5,681 nucleotides of DNA from Thermoprotei archaeon (GCA_003649665.1 QMSL01000090.1:1-5681); one strand, 5' to 3'; counted from the first letter of the stretch, positions 1 through 5,399 are shown. Numbers and translations: made by a program. The notes: a model not told the origin generated them from the letters alone.

Positions 1-102
1 ATGACCTCATTTACTTTCTAAAACTTCTCCCTTACGTTAAAATAGCAAGTTGCTCTATCACACTTCTGCTTTACTAAGTTAAGGTATACTTTCCTCACGA
101 TT

Positions 103-117
103 CGAAAGAGATATAAG
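103..117 (+). promoter_or_regulatory. Predicted BRE/TATA promoter of gar1-tfb
   Basis: A purine-rich BRE-like element (CGAAAG, 103-108) is followed by a TATA-like box (ATATAAG, 111-117). Archaeal transcription usually starts about 25 bases downstream of the box centre, which predicts a start near 140. That leaves a leader of about 19 bases containing the SD at 148-154. Position and spacing fit, but the call rests on motif likeness alone. Confidence 0.55.
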
Positions 118-147
118 TGATTTATCTGCTTTATTCTTAGCTCTCAA

Positions 148-154
148 GGGGGTG
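148..154 (+). promoter_or_regulatory. Shine-Dalgarno site of gar1
   Basis: GGGGGTG lies four bases before the GTG at 159 and matches the archaeal anti-SD core (GGAGGTGA). It supports the GTG start. The nearby ATG at 157 is followed directly by TGA in its own frame, so it cannot start a protein. Confidence 0.7.
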
Positions 155-158
155 CAAT

Positions 159-443
159 GTGAACTTACTTGGCACAGCGCTACACATTTCTAAGTCGAGG
201 CGTCTCATTGCCAGATCAAGGGGACTCATACCGTTATTTTCTAAGGTCTATGATCAAAAGCTAAACGAGATCGGTGTTGTAGTAGACGTCTTCGGTCCTG
301 TAAAGGCACCTTACGTTGCCATAAAGGTAAAGGAAAGTGTAGATGCAACCCAATATGTGGGTTCCCGCCTATATTATAGACCTCCTCCGTCTAGGTCAAG
401 AAGGAGGTCATCTTCCCGAAAGAAGAGGAGGAAGAAGAAATAG
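159..443 (+). CDS. gar1: H/ACA RNP protein Gar1 (94 aa)
   Basis: Gar1 is a core protein of the archaeal H/ACA guide RNP, in which Cbf5, Nop10, L7Ae and Gar1 direct RNA-guided pseudouridylation of rRNA; Gar1 binds Cbf5 and helps substrate loading and release. The family signature is the beta-barrel core at about residues 37-57, with GVVVDVFGPVKAPYVAIK typical of archaeal Gar1. Its length is usual for archaeal homologues. The C-terminal 20 residues (75-94) are a low-complexity tail of Pro, Ser, Arg and Lys, encoded by an almost pure purine run at 400-440; archaeal Gar1 lacks the RGG repeats of eukaryotic Gar1, and this basic tail probably contacts RNA. The start is GTG with a strong SD four bases upstream. 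The stop TAG lies just before the tfb start, so the two genes are very likely one operon driven by the promoter near 103-117. Confidence 0.9.
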   Translation: MNLLGTALHISKSRRLIARSRGLIPLFSKVYDQKLNEIGVVVDVFGPVKAPYVAIKVKESVDATQYVGSRLYYRPPPSRSRRRSSSRKKRRKKK

Positions 444-446
444 GTG
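442..446 (+). promoter_or_regulatory. Shine-Dalgarno site deciding the tfb start
   Basis: AGGTG overlaps the gar1 stop codon (441-443) and sits eight bases before the ATG at 455. It favours that ATG over the in-frame GTG at 446, which is itself part of this motif; the nearest purine-rich alternative (GAGGAGG, 425-431) is about 14 bases from the GTG, too far for good spacing. Confidence 0.5.
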
Positions 447-454
447 TGATTATT

Positions 455-1444
455 ATGAGGGGTGAGTTTGAGGAAAGTAAGGATGATCCACTAGGTAGTA
501 CAACGCTTAAAGGCATATCATCAGGCGCCTATGAAGGTACGTGTCCTGTCTGCGGAAGTAACCTTCTGATATACGATGCTGAGCGAGCTGAGATAAAGTG
601 CCTAAATTGTGGTACGGTCATAGCTGAACATCTTGTAGATCTAGGTCCTGAATGGAGAGCTTTCGATGAAGAACAACGTGAGAGAAGGACACGTGTAGGA
701 GCTCCAACAACGTTAACTATTCATGATAAAGGTCTCTCTACAGATATAGACTGGAAGAATAAGGATGCTACTGGGAAGAAATTAAGCCTTCAAAGGAGGA
801 TTCAAGCTCAACGTCTCCGCCTTTGGCAACGTAGGGTTAGGGTTTCAGATTCATTCGAGCGAAGTCTTGCAGTAGCTTTAGCCGAAATCGATAGGATAGC
901 CTCAATGCTTGAACTACCAAGGGACATAAGTGAAACGGCTTCTCTTATCTGTCGTATAGCAATGCAAAATCACATAGCTAAAGGCAGGTCTATAGAGAGC
1001 CTTGCAGCCGCCTGCGTTTATGCGGCATGTAGAATCAATAAAATACCGCGTACTCTTGACGAGATATCCTCAGCCTCAAGGGTATCAAAGAAGGACGTGG
1101 GAAGAAGCTACCGTTCGTTAGCTAAAACGGTTTTAGGCAGTATAGCGAAGGTACCTCCTGCAAATCCAATAGATTACGTTCCTCGCTTAGTAAATCAACT
1201 GAGCCTACCAGGGGAAGTTCAGACAAAGGCTGTTGAGATAATTAATGCTGCAATGCGCATAGGCATAACAAGTGGAAAAGGTCCCATGGGACTTGCTGCA
1301 GCCGCTGTATATTTAGCTTGTGTACTTCTAAACTACAAGAAGACTCAAAGAGAGATCGCACAAGTTGCTGGTATAACCGAAGTAACCGTTAGGAATAGGT
1401 ATAAGGAGCTTGTAGATCAACTTCAGTTTACAATATTCCTATAG
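455..1444 (+). CDS. tfb: Transcription initiation factor TFB (TFIIB homologue)
   Basis: TFB binds the TBP-TATA complex and the BRE, recruits RNA polymerase and helps open the promoter. Numbering from the ATG at 455 (329 aa), an N-terminal zinc ribbon has Cys30, Cys33, Cys49 and Cys52 in the C-P-V-C ... C-L-N-C pattern. It is followed by the conserved EWRAFD motif near 66-71 and the B-reader/linker region (about 75-110). Two cyclin-fold repeats follow, about 130-225 and 230-325. The second ends in the helix-turn-helix TQREIAQVAGITEVTVRNRY, which reads the BRE. The length is normal for archaeal TFB and all key residues are present. An in-frame GTG at 446 would add three residues (M-I-I), but the SD placement favours 455. 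The gene follows gar1 almost without a gap and ends before a T-rich run that probably terminates the operon. Confidence 0.96.
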   Translation: MRGEFEESKDDPLGSTTLKGISSGAYEGTCPVCGSNLLIYDAERAEIKCLNCGTVIAEHLVDLGPEWRAFDEEQRERRTRVGAPTTLTIHDKGLSTDIDWKNKDATGKKLSLQRRIQAQRLRLWQRRVRVSDSFERSLAVALAEIDRIASMLELPRDISETASLICRIAMQNHIAKGRSIESLAAACVYAACRINKIPRTLDEISSASRVSKKDVGRSYRSLAKTVLGSIAKVPPANPIDYVPRLVNQLSLPGEVQTKAVEIINAAMRIGITSGKGPMGLAAAAVYLACVLLNYKKTQREIAQVAGITEVTVRNRYKELVDQLQFTIFL

Positions 1445-1460
1445 CATTTATATAACTATA

Positions 1461-1472
1461 TATTTTTTATTT
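1461..1472 (+). terminator. Predicted T-rich terminator after tfb
   Basis: A TATTTTTTATTT stretch begins 17 bases after the tfb stop. Archaeal RNA polymerase commonly terminates at oligo-T runs on the non-template strand without needing a hairpin, and none is visible here. It lies before the predicted promoter of the next gene, so it would separate gar1-tfb from the TFE-beta gene. Confidence 0.5.
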
Positions 1473-1473
1473 A

Positions 1474-1487
1474 AGAAATCTTTAAAG
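1474..1487 (+). promoter_or_regulatory. Predicted BRE/TATA promoter of the TFE-beta gene
   Basis: A purine-rich BRE-like segment (AGAAAT, 1474-1479) precedes a TTTAAAG box at 1481-1487. Its centre predicts transcription from about 1510, giving a leader of about 14 bases before the TTG at 1524. TATATA-type sequences at 1447-1462 are also possible boxes but would give a leader of about 45 bases and overlap the terminator region. Confidence 0.4.
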
Positions 1488-1523
1488 TACTCGTTTGCGT
1501 CTATTAATATTTAGGGATTTGTC

Positions 1524-1880
1524 TTGAGCAGATCCGTACTATTAGAAGAACAAATATTATCCCTGTTGAGGAAGATGCGTACGCCGATCCCTCAATCGCA
1601 GATAGCGAAGATGCTAAATATAGATTCCCGTCTAGTTTCTCGCGCATTAGCGAGGCTAGCGCGAAGTGGTAAGATAAGGCGAAACTACGTTACGCTAAAT
1701 GGTAAACGGCTCCTAGTAGTCTATCCAGTTAAGACCGTAGAGGAGTATGCAGATATTCCCTATATCCCTTGTCTTCTATGCCCTAACCTTAATAAATGCG
1801 GCATAGGCCAAGAGTTCGATCCTACTAAGTGCGAGAAACTCACTCATTGGTTAATTCATAATTCTGAGAGAGGATCTTAA
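1524..1880 (+). CDS. TFE-beta-like transcription factor (RPC34/RPC39-type winged helix, Fe-S)
   Basis: This small protein (118 aa) has an N-terminal winged helix (about residues 5-70: Ile/Leu-rich first helix, then SQIAKML and the recognition helix SRLVSRALARLARSGKI, then a beta wing). A C-terminal cysteine cluster follows at Cys83, Cys86, Cys92 and Cys103 (CxxC-x5-C-x10-C). This layout is that of archaeal TFE-beta, the homologue of the RNA polymerase III subunit hRPC39/RPC34, which carries a 4Fe-4S cluster and pairs with TFE-alpha to aid promoter opening. It is shorter than the Sulfolobus protein as I recall it. TTG at 1524 is the only usable start that keeps the first helix, because an in-frame TAG lies at 1512-1514. 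The SD is weak (AGGGA, 1513-1517). Its place beside tfb supports an initiation role. The last 13 codons overlap the trm1 end on the other strand. A generic archaeal Fe-S winged-helix protein is the alternative. Confidence 0.78.
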   Translation: MSRSVLLEEQILSLLRKMRTPIPQSQIAKMLNIDSRLVSRALARLARSGKIRRNYVTLNGKRLLVVYPVKTVEEYADIPYIPCLLCPNLNKCGIGQEFDPTKCEKLTHWLIHNSERGS

Positions 1881-3087
1881 TTATATCCTCAGGCTTGGCA
1901 TCTGTCTTAAAGCCCTTTGGATCAAGATGGGTTAAACTCGCTTCATATCCATGTTCTCTAAGGATCTGGACTATAGCCCGGGGACTTAATTCCCTTCCCA
2001 TTCTCCTTATCAGAAATGGTTCGTCAACTCTATAATAAAATGGTGGTAATCTTAACTCTCTCTCAATTCTATTGAGAGTTCTCTCTATCCTCCTATACGT
2101 GCTGAGTTCATGTCTTCTCATCTCTATCTCCTCCTTGATTAGAGCAATAAATCTGTCTTCTGCTAGCTTTCCAAGCCAGAGTGGACCACATACTACGATT
2201 TCACCATTACAACGCGGACATTTTCCCTCTATAAGCGGTAGTATTCCTCTCTTTACCCATCTTCCTGAACAGTTTGGACAATACACGATATACCCTACCT
2301 CCTTAAGTATATCATCGATACATTGGAGCTTAGCGAGAACTAAAAAGTAGGCTCTAAAGTAGTGGTCCATATAGTATGATAATAACGGTATTAGCGCTCT
2401 CTCCAACATTGCTCCCTCCCGTATTATGCTGGCTATAAGTATCCTTAATCCTATTTCCCTAGAGAATGGGCACCTAGTACTTATTGAGAAATAGCGCCTC
2501 TTGCACGTTAATGGATACACTCCTACAAGTGGTGCTAAGTCCGTAGCTGTAACTGCAATCAATCCCCTATGCGATATCGCGCGAACTGCATTCTGTACAA
2601 ATCCTATAGGGCTACCGAATGGATCTATGTCAATCACGTTGAACTTACCGTAATTAAGCATTAACTTGTTCGCTTCGGTGCAATACACCTTAACGTAATC
2701 CTCGACTCTATTTATATAAATGTTTATCTTAGCTAACTTAACGGCTTGCTCATTTATATCCCCCATTATGACTTCTCTTACTTTATTTCCTATCTCTAAT
2801 GCATATCTGATTCCTCTAACTCCAGTAGCACAAAGGGGCTCACATATTCTCAAATCATTATCTGAGTAGTGCTTACTATAGACATTAGCACATGCTATAG
2901 CCACATCCCTATTTGCCTTCATTACCGGATTGTAGAATACAGGTGCTCTTGCTGGATCTATATGCCCATGCTCATCTGCATACGCCCGTAAGTTGGGCAC
3001 TATTATCGTAGCTCTTCCTTCCTTGACAATATCAAGCTTCATTCCAATGAGCTCCTCTAGTTCAGTTAAATTCTCCCTTACTCCCAT
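1840..3087 (-). CDS. trm1: tRNA (guanine(26)-N2)-dimethyltransferase Trm1
   Basis: Trm1 transfers methyl groups from S-adenosylmethionine to the N2 of G26 in tRNA, giving m2G and m2,2G at the hinge between the D and anticodon stems. The 415-residue protein has an N-terminal region with FYNPVMKANRDV (51-62) and a Rossmann methyltransferase fold. SAM motif I is EPLCATGVRGIRYA (83-96), the catalytic segment is DIDPFGSP (153-160), and the family motif TDLAPLVG is at 182-189. A zinc-binding set is Cys270, Cys273, Cys290 and Cys293. The C-terminal domain carries the characteristic S-L-T-H-L-D-P-K-G-F-K-T-D-A (384-397). The length is normal for archaeal Trm1. The ATG at 3087 lies about two bases after the predicted transcription start, so the mRNA may be leaderless. 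The 3' end overlaps the TFE-beta gene by 41 bp. SAM, catalytic and zinc motifs all look intact. Confidence 0.96.
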   Translation of the reverse strand: MGVRENLTELEELIGMKLDIVKEGRATIIVPNLRAYADEHGHIDPARAPVFYNPVMKANRDVAIACANVYSKHYSDNDLRICEPLCATGVRGIRYALEIGNKVREVIMGDINEQAVKLAKINIYINRVEDYVKVYCTEANKLMLNYGKFNVIDIDPFGSPIGFVQNAVRAISHRGLIAVTATDLAPLVGVYPLTCKRRYFSISTRCPFSREIGLRILIASIIREGAMLERALIPLLSYYMDHYFRAYFLVLAKLQCIDDILKEVGYIVYCPNCSGRWVKRGILPLIEGKCPRCNGEIVVCGPLWLGKLAEDRFIALIKEEIEMRRHELSTYRRIERTLNRIERELRLPPFYYRVDEPFLIRRMGRELSPRAIVQILREHGYEASLTHLDPKGFKTDAKPEDIIKILSQNYELTNE

Positions 3088-3110
3088 AATCGCTCACATT
3101 ACTAAGTAAA

Positions 3111-3118
3111 TTATTATA
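3111..3118 (-). promoter_or_regulatory. Predicted TATA box of trm1
   Basis: On the - strand the sequence reads TATAATAA. The box centre lies about 28 bases before the ATG at 3087, so transcription would begin essentially at the start codon and the message would be leaderless. The short GTGA at 3098-3095 could act as a weak SD only if transcription began further upstream. Confidence 0.5.
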
Positions 3119-3140
3119 CCTCCAACATCTACGCTTTACG

Positions 3141-3148
3141 TTTATAAG
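3141..3148 (+). promoter_or_regulatory. Predicted TATA box of the THEP1-rnhB pair
   Basis: TTTATAAG is a good archaeal TATA match. It predicts transcription from about 3170, leaving a leader of about 17 bases. That leader holds an SD-like AAGTGA (3174-3179) seven bases before the ATG at 3187. The box lies about 30 bp from the trm1 TATA box facing the other way, so initiation complexes on the two may interfere. Confidence 0.6.
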
Positions 3149-3186
3149 GCTTTAATTCATAGATCTCGACTCGAAGTGACATACTG

Positions 3187-3750
3187 ATGTCATCCTCTAA
3201 ATGTATATTCCTTACTGGTCCACCAGGTATAGGGAAGACAACGGTTATATTACGTACTGTAGATCTTCTGAAGAAGCATGGCTTCTCAGTAGGAGGTATG
3301 ATAACTCGTGAGATACGGCAAGGACGTTCTCGCGTAGGATTTGAAATAATAGATATTCTCACGAACCGTAGGGGCATTCTTGCACATATACGCTTCACAT
3401 CAGGTCCTCGCGTAGGAAAATATCGAGTTAATCTAAGGGATCTAGAGGAAGTCGGAGTATGTGCAATAATGGAAGCCATAAGGAAATGTGATGTCGTGGT
3501 AATAGATGAAATAGGAAAAATGGAACTTTTCTCTGATAAGTTCGTTAAAGCTGTAAGAACAGCACTTAACTCTGGCAAGATAGTCCTAGGCACAGTACAT
3601 CTAAGATCGTCTCATCCACTAGCCGTTGAGATAAGGGAGGGAAGAATGGAAGGAGTCAGTGTAATCTACGTGACTTATCAGAATAGAGCTATATTACCTG
3701 AGAAGATACTCCGGGAGGTATTATCACATGTTAATAGGAGGGATAGATGA
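3187..3750 (+). CDS. THEP1-type nucleoside-triphosphatase
   Basis: This is a P-loop NTPase of the THEP1 family (COG1618), whose characterised members hydrolyse ATP, GTP and other NTPs in vitro; the cellular role is unknown. The Walker A motif is GPPGIGKTT (residues 11-19), with Lys17 and Thr18 in the usual places. Conserved GGMITREIR (36-44) and GFEIIDI (51-57) follow, then the family's Walker B segment VVVIDEIGKMEL (103-114). The stretch GTVHLRSSHP (135-144) matches the sensor-like region of the family. The length (187 aa) is typical. No signal or membrane segment is visible, so it should be cytoplasmic. The ATG has an SD-like AAGTGA upstream. The last 23 bp overlap the start of rnhB, so the two are co-transcribed and rnhB translation may be coupled. 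The function in this organism cannot be read from the sequence. Confidence 0.92.
   Translation: MSSSKCIFLTGPPGIGKTTVILRTVDLLKKHGFSVGGMITREIRQGRSRVGFEIIDILTNRRGILAHIRFTSGPRVGKYRVNLRDLEEVGVCAIMEAIRKCDVVVIDEIGKMELFSDKFVKAVRTALNSGKIVLGTVHLRSSHPLAVEIREGRMEGVSVIYVTYQNRAILPEKILREVLSHVNRRDR
3713..3719 (+). promoter_or_regulatory. Shine-Dalgarno site of rnhB inside the NTPase gene
   Basis: GGGAGGT lies eight bases before the ATG at 3728. It is the best anti-SD match in the window and is embedded in the coding sequence of the preceding gene. It fixes the rnhB start and allows either independent initiation or re-initiation by ribosomes finishing the NTPase. Confidence 0.75.
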
Positions 3751-4402
3751 AGCTGGTAGAGGCCCTATTATAGGCCCTCTTATAGTAGCAGGGGTCTGCA
3801 TGAGAAATGAAGATGTAGATGCTATTGTTCGTCTTGGCGTAAAGGACTCTAAGAAGCTCACTCCCACGACTCGTCTTAGATTATTGCCCGAAATACTTTC
3901 TCGTGCCCAAAGGATAGTTGTAGAGTGCATCCCTCCTTCCCTCATTGATAAATACACATCCTCCTCTATACGTGGCGGTCTCAATACTCTTGAGGCTATG
4001 ATAATCGCTCTAATAATATCTAAACTCAACGCAAAAACTATCTTTATAGATACTCCTGACATTAAACCGCAAAGGTTTAAAGAAGTTATCTTAAGCATAT
4101 TAAGAAATGACTATAACATCGATAATGTTGACATCGTAGTAAGCCACCACGCTGATGTTCAATTTCCCATAGTTTCCATAGCGAGTGTTATCGCAAAGGT
4201 ATTTCGCGATTCATTCATACATGAACTTCACTCCTTTTATGGCGATTTTGGCTCTGGATATCCTTCCGATAAGAAAACTCTATCCTTCATAGAGAAGTGC
4301 CTCAGAAAAGGAAGTCTTCCCCCGATAATCCGGAGCAAGTGGTCTACTCTTAAGAAATTCAAGAAGACATCCTCGTTAACGTTAGATGATTTCCTAAGAT
4401 AG
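3728..4402 (+). CDS. rnhB: Ribonuclease HII
   Basis: RNase HII cuts the RNA strand of RNA/DNA hybrids and removes single ribonucleotides misincorporated in DNA, acting with divalent metal ions. The N-terminal signature GIDEAGRGPIIGP (residues 5-17) carries Asp7 and Glu8. Asp108 in FIDTPD and Asp143 in HHADVQFP complete the usual four acidic metal ligands. VKDSKKLT (38-45), SIASVIAKVFRD (150-161), GSGYPSDKKT (175-184) and the Trp of RSKWST are further family landmarks. At 224 aa the length is normal for archaeal enzymes. The residue before the Ala-Asp of the last motif is His (HHAD), where most homologues known to me have Lys (HKAD). The C-terminal tail is Lys- and Ser-rich. The gene overlaps the NTPase by 23 bp and has a strong internal SD. 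It ends 9 bp inside the convergent regulator gene. Confidence 0.96.
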   Translation: MLIGGIDEAGRGPIIGPLIVAGVCMRNEDVDAIVRLGVKDSKKLTPTTRLRLLPEILSRAQRIVVECIPPSLIDKYTSSSIRGGLNTLEAMIIALIISKLNAKTIFIDTPDIKPQRFKEVILSILRNDYNIDNVDIVVSHHADVQFPIVSIASVIAKVFRDSFIHELHSFYGDFGSGYPSDKKTLSFIEKCLRKGSLPPIIRSKWSTLKKFKKTSSLTLDDFLR

Positions 4403-5329
4403 CTCTTCAATTAGTAAATCAGTTTTAGAAGAGAACTCATCAAATGTGAAAACAGGTACTCCCTCTACGCAGTCCTCCTCTACGCTTCTACCTACAACAA
4501 TTAAGCTCTTAGCATTAACTATCTTGGCTATATCTAACATCAGTCTTGCCTTCTTGATTATTCTACCATTTATTTCGCGTTTTGCCTGAATCACTATTTT
4601 CGTTCTCTTCTCCTTATCTGAAGCCGCTATATTGAATGGTGCTTTCCTTAAGGAGACTGCGTCAAATCCGCATCTTTCCAAGATCTCCTTGGCTTTCAAC
4701 GCTATGCTATCGCCTCCTACCTCATTATCCTTCGGTACCTCCCTACATTCCCAACCAAATACGTCTATTGGCTCTATTAGCTCCTCTGAGAGCTCCTCTT
4801 CTAGCTTTATAGCAACTTCAAGACTGGCGTACATATTACCTCTCTCGTACTCGTAGATTGCCTTTCTCGTCACCCCTATTCTACTTGCTATCTCTCCTAA
4901 GGAAAGGCCCATCTCAAGTCTTGCTCTTCTTAGCTTATCTCCATTGATCTTGACTAGTATTCCACCTCTCTTTACAATGGCTATGGGTAGCTCCCTTCCA
5001 CGTACTGCTTTGCTGAAGGTCTCAAGTCTTATTGCACGTATTCCATATCTTTCGTACACCACTCCTTCTATTAACTCGCCCCTTCTACTCTTCAGACCTA
5101 CAATTAATGGTGCTGTCTTCAATGTATAGGCTATCTTCTTCATATCATTTGCTTGAACCCTTGTTACTGTATCAACATTGTCTACTGCTTTAACCAAGAT
5201 GGTTTTATTCTCCCTTCTAGCCACTATGTCAAAACATATATCCTCTCCATTAGCTTCACAATACTTTACCTCAAATCCTTCCTTTTTCAAGGTTCTCTCA
5301 ATTTCTTCTGCCAGCTCCTCCTGGCGCAT
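4394..5329 (-). CDS. COG1395-type HTH (XRE-like) transcriptional regulator
   Basis: This archaeal protein family is annotated as putative HTH-type regulators (COG1395); targets are unknown. The 311 residues fall into three parts. The N-terminal lobe (about 1-110) is an alpha/beta domain with FDIVARRENKTILVKAV (33-49). A central XRE/Cro-type helix-turn-helix follows (about 130-185), with LRRARLEMGLSLGEIASRIG then VTRKAIYEYERG. The C-terminal lobe (about 208-311) resembles the first lobe, ending GVPVFTFDEF where the first ends GIRAIRLETF. The lobes resemble restriction-endonuclease-like folds with decayed active sites (LVK and QAK where a nuclease would have (D/E)xK); this is inference. Transcription probably begins from its own TATA box (5361-5368) about nine bases before the ATG, with no SD, and perhaps also by read-through from fibrillarin, since no terminator is visible between them. 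It ends 9 bp inside rnhB. Confidence 0.88.
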   Translation of the reverse strand: MRQEELAEEIERTLKKEGFEVKYCEANGEDICFDIVARRENKTILVKAVDNVDTVTRVQANDMKKIAYTLKTAPLIVGLKSRRGELIEGVVYERYGIRAIRLETFSKAVRGRELPIAIVKRGGILVKINGDKLRRARLEMGLSLGEIASRIGVTRKAIYEYERGNMYASLEVAIKLEEELSEELIEPIDVFGWECREVPKDNEVGGDSIALKAKEILERCGFDAVSLRKAPFNIAASDKEKRTKIVIQAKREINGRIIKKARLMLDIAKIVNAKSLIVVGRSVEEDCVEGVPVFTFDEFSSKTDLLIEELS

Positions 5330-5360
5330 GATTTTCTATTTATTTCGTTAAGAGGAGGAA

Positions 5361-5368
5361 CTTTTATA
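5361..5368 (-). promoter_or_regulatory. Predicted TATA box of the COG1395 regulator
   Basis: The - strand reads TATAAAAG, a very good TATA match, preceded by CACTAAG as a possible BRE. Transcription is predicted near 5338, nine bases before the ATG at 5329, so the leader is too short for a useful SD. Just upstream, two GCAC units nine bases apart (5373-5376 and 5382-5385, - strand) sit where a regulator could bind. Confidence 0.6.
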
Positions 5369-5399
5369 CTTAGTGCTACAGGTGCGCTTTACTCAGGTC

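Larger units (their letters stand above)
1..158. other. Upstream intergenic region, no supported gene
   Basis: AT-rich DNA with stops in all frames and no ORF I can support on either strand. The first 80 bases are pyrimidine-rich on the + strand, the opposite of the purine-rich coding strands elsewhere in this window. The last 55 bases hold the gar1 promoter and ribosome binding site. A short open stretch in frame 3 ending with TAA at 75-77 could be the tail of an upstream + strand gene. An ATG on the - strand at 10-8 could instead begin a divergent gene leaving the window. Neither can be decided from so little sequence. Confidence 0.5.

Noticed and set aside
1..10. ATG on the - strand at 10-8, possible start of a divergent gene leaving the window
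   Set aside because: Only three codons are visible and the upstream TATA-like sequences (near 39-46) are weak.
3..77. Open stretch on the + strand from the left edge to TAA at 75-77 (about 24 codons)
   Set aside because: It could be the C-terminal end of an upstream gene, but it is short, pyrimidine-rich unlike the coding strands here, and shows no recognisable motif.
157..162. ATG TGA start-stop overlapping the gar1 GTG
   Set aside because: A one-codon frame formed by the GTG context; most simply chance.
1445..1523. Possible small RNA or tRNA between tfb and the TFE-beta gene
   Set aside because: The sequence is very A/T-rich with no stem-forming arms or TpsiC-like motif; terminator and promoter explain it.
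2072..2350. + strand reading frame opposite trm1
   Set aside because: It is antisense to the zinc-binding region of Trm1; Ser/Leu/Ile-rich shadow without a motif.
3088..3186. Possible C/D box guide RNA in the divergent intergenic region (a CTGATG is present near 3184)
   Set aside because: No matching C, D and D' boxes at proper spacing, and the motif overlaps the NTPase start codon.
3129..3593. Long - strand reading frame opposite the NTPase gene
   Set aside because: The + strand frame carries Walker A and B motifs and family features; the antisense frame has no domain and a composition typical of a shadow.
3724..4098. Long - strand reading frame opposite rnhB
   Set aside because: It lies wholly antisense to the RNase HII catalytic core and shows no motif of its own.
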